Source: Turnera subulata (taxonomy: Eukaryota; Streptophyta; Magnoliopsida; Malpighiales; Passifloraceae). From it: 64,000 nucleotides of DNA. The position numbers and the translations under genes were made by a program. The stretch is taken from assembly GCA_028386065.3 (NCBI GenBank), contig JAKUCV010000970.1, positions 1 through 64,000 of the forward strand. The letters run 5' to 3'. Positions within the stretch are counted from its first letter, which is position 1, and each line of letters opens with the position of its first letter. Shown piece by piece: positions 63,001 to 64,000 of this stretch. The notes below the pieces were generated by a model. That model saw only the letters and a program-made list of their open reading frames with translations, was not told where the DNA came from and did not search any database.

Positions 63001-64000
63001 GAAACAGCCTACTGACCTGCCCACCTTGTTTAGTCTTAAATCCATATTTATGAACCCAAAATAAGACTAATATGTAAATTATCTTCACGATTTGGATGAT
63101 ATTTTGGTTAAACAACACATATGCATTTCTATTTTAATTAATGTTGATCATCGTGAGTTTATATTAATTAATTTTGATATTTATTTGATGTATAATGCAA
63201 CACACTATTTATGTGAATAGGATTATTGGTGAGGAGTGGGTGTATATAACTATCATTTTTATTCGTTTCTACCTGTCTACACAGTTCTCTTCCTTTTCTT
63301 TTTCTTCGGAAAAAAAAAATTAACCAAGGCAATTGCCTATTCTTTTGTCCTCTTACCGTGTAAACATAATTAATTAATGCGCGTCATCTCCAGTCTCAAT
63401 AATGCAACAAAGTAACATCGTAGAGATACAAATATAGTAAACTAGTAAAAGAGTGATATTACCAAAACCTTGTCTCTTCTTTCCGAGTTACTTCCTCTAG
63501 TAAATGCAAAGAACATGAAAGGAAGAACAACACACAGCGGACCACATCCCCTTCATTTGCCAAACTTGTAGACATTTCCCGCGGAATAATCAAATATTGC
63601 CATTCACTTCCTAATCCCTTCTGGAAAAAATCCGCTACAACTAAGTTAATTAATCTTCTCTTACCATTTTTTGATGCAAGACATGCATTCCTTTAGGACT
63701 TCAAATATGCCTGCCTATTATAGAAGTTTTTTTCCTCTTTTGGAAAGGCATAGTAGTAGTAGAGTTTCTTGACAAGTTCTTGTATCTAGAGGGACGCAAT
63801 TACGCGTTTTTTTTTTTTTCCCCTCTTACCCATTAATTAACCAATTAATAATCAACAAACAGAACAGAATAATCTAAAGGAAAGAAAAAGAAAAGAACAG
63901 AGGAATTGAAAAGTCAAGGAAAGAAAAAGAAGAGAGATCCAGTCACCGAGTCTTCGTTTAAGCGTTCATTTTGCGACATCTCTTACTCTTTCTCTTTTTC
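60089..64000. other. TADA 5' flank and intergenic DNA
   Basis: 60089-60280 is the probable TADA leader and core promoter region. Beyond it the sequence is AT-rich, with TAATTAATTA runs and short T or A tracts. No coding region is convincing; the longest frame, 149 codons on the plus strand at 61235-61684, resembles nothing known to me and lacks a clear promoter context. The last 200 bases (CT- and GA-rich, CAGTCACCGAGTCTTCG) look like the leader of a gene beginning to the right of the window. Confidence 0.5.

Overview
The window is nuclear DNA of a flowering plant, most likely a core eudicot. The evidence is GT-AG introns, AT-rich intergenic DNA, a chloroplast-targeted tRNA deaminase, a PHO1-type phosphate exporter, an arabinogalactan protein, and Copia, Mutator-like, hAT-like and SINE-like elements. 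I do not name a species. Exon limits were worked out by hand from splice signals, reading phase and remembered family features; no search was run.

Layout. (1) 1-3625: an old, decayed Copia element on the minus strand with one LTR. (2) About 3.6-27.8 kb: an array of small two-exon genes for secreted proteins, all on the minus strand. Each has a signal-peptide exon ending in a (A/T)RKL-type motif, a phase-1 intron, and a low-complexity second exon. Two copies look intact in one subfamily (4838-5227, 19825-20423) and two in a second (22995-23844, 26248-27274). The others are frameshifted, truncated or reduced to relics. Duplicated flanks and inserted transposons fill the rest: a Mutator-like element ending at a stop codon, a nearly intact Copia without integrase inside an intron, an hAT-like element and several tRNA-derived SINEs. 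(3) 28.5-33.3 kb: an isoprenylcysteine methylesterase (ICME-like) gene, minus strand, 11 exons. (4) 33.4-44.9 kb: gene-poor DNA with a second Mutator-like element (39690-41744) carrying a fragment of a RING-H2 ubiquitin ligase gene. (5) 44.9-60.1 kb: a conserved gene cluster: PHO1;H1-like phosphate exporter (+), DNL/Zim17-type zinc-finger protein (+), lysine-rich arabinogalactan protein (-), and chloroplast tRNA-Arg adenosine deaminase TADA (-). (6) 60.1-64.0 kb: no supported gene.

The four genes on the right and the ICME gene are ordinary conserved housekeeping or transport genes with no evident joint function. The unusual part is the secreted-protein array. It is a birth-and-death cluster in which one signal-peptide/RKL exon design is joined to at least two unrelated second exons. 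One 87-residue member has a dibasic KR site before a short SGPSGP-type tail, so it could be a peptide-hormone precursor. None of these array proteins was recognised as a named family.
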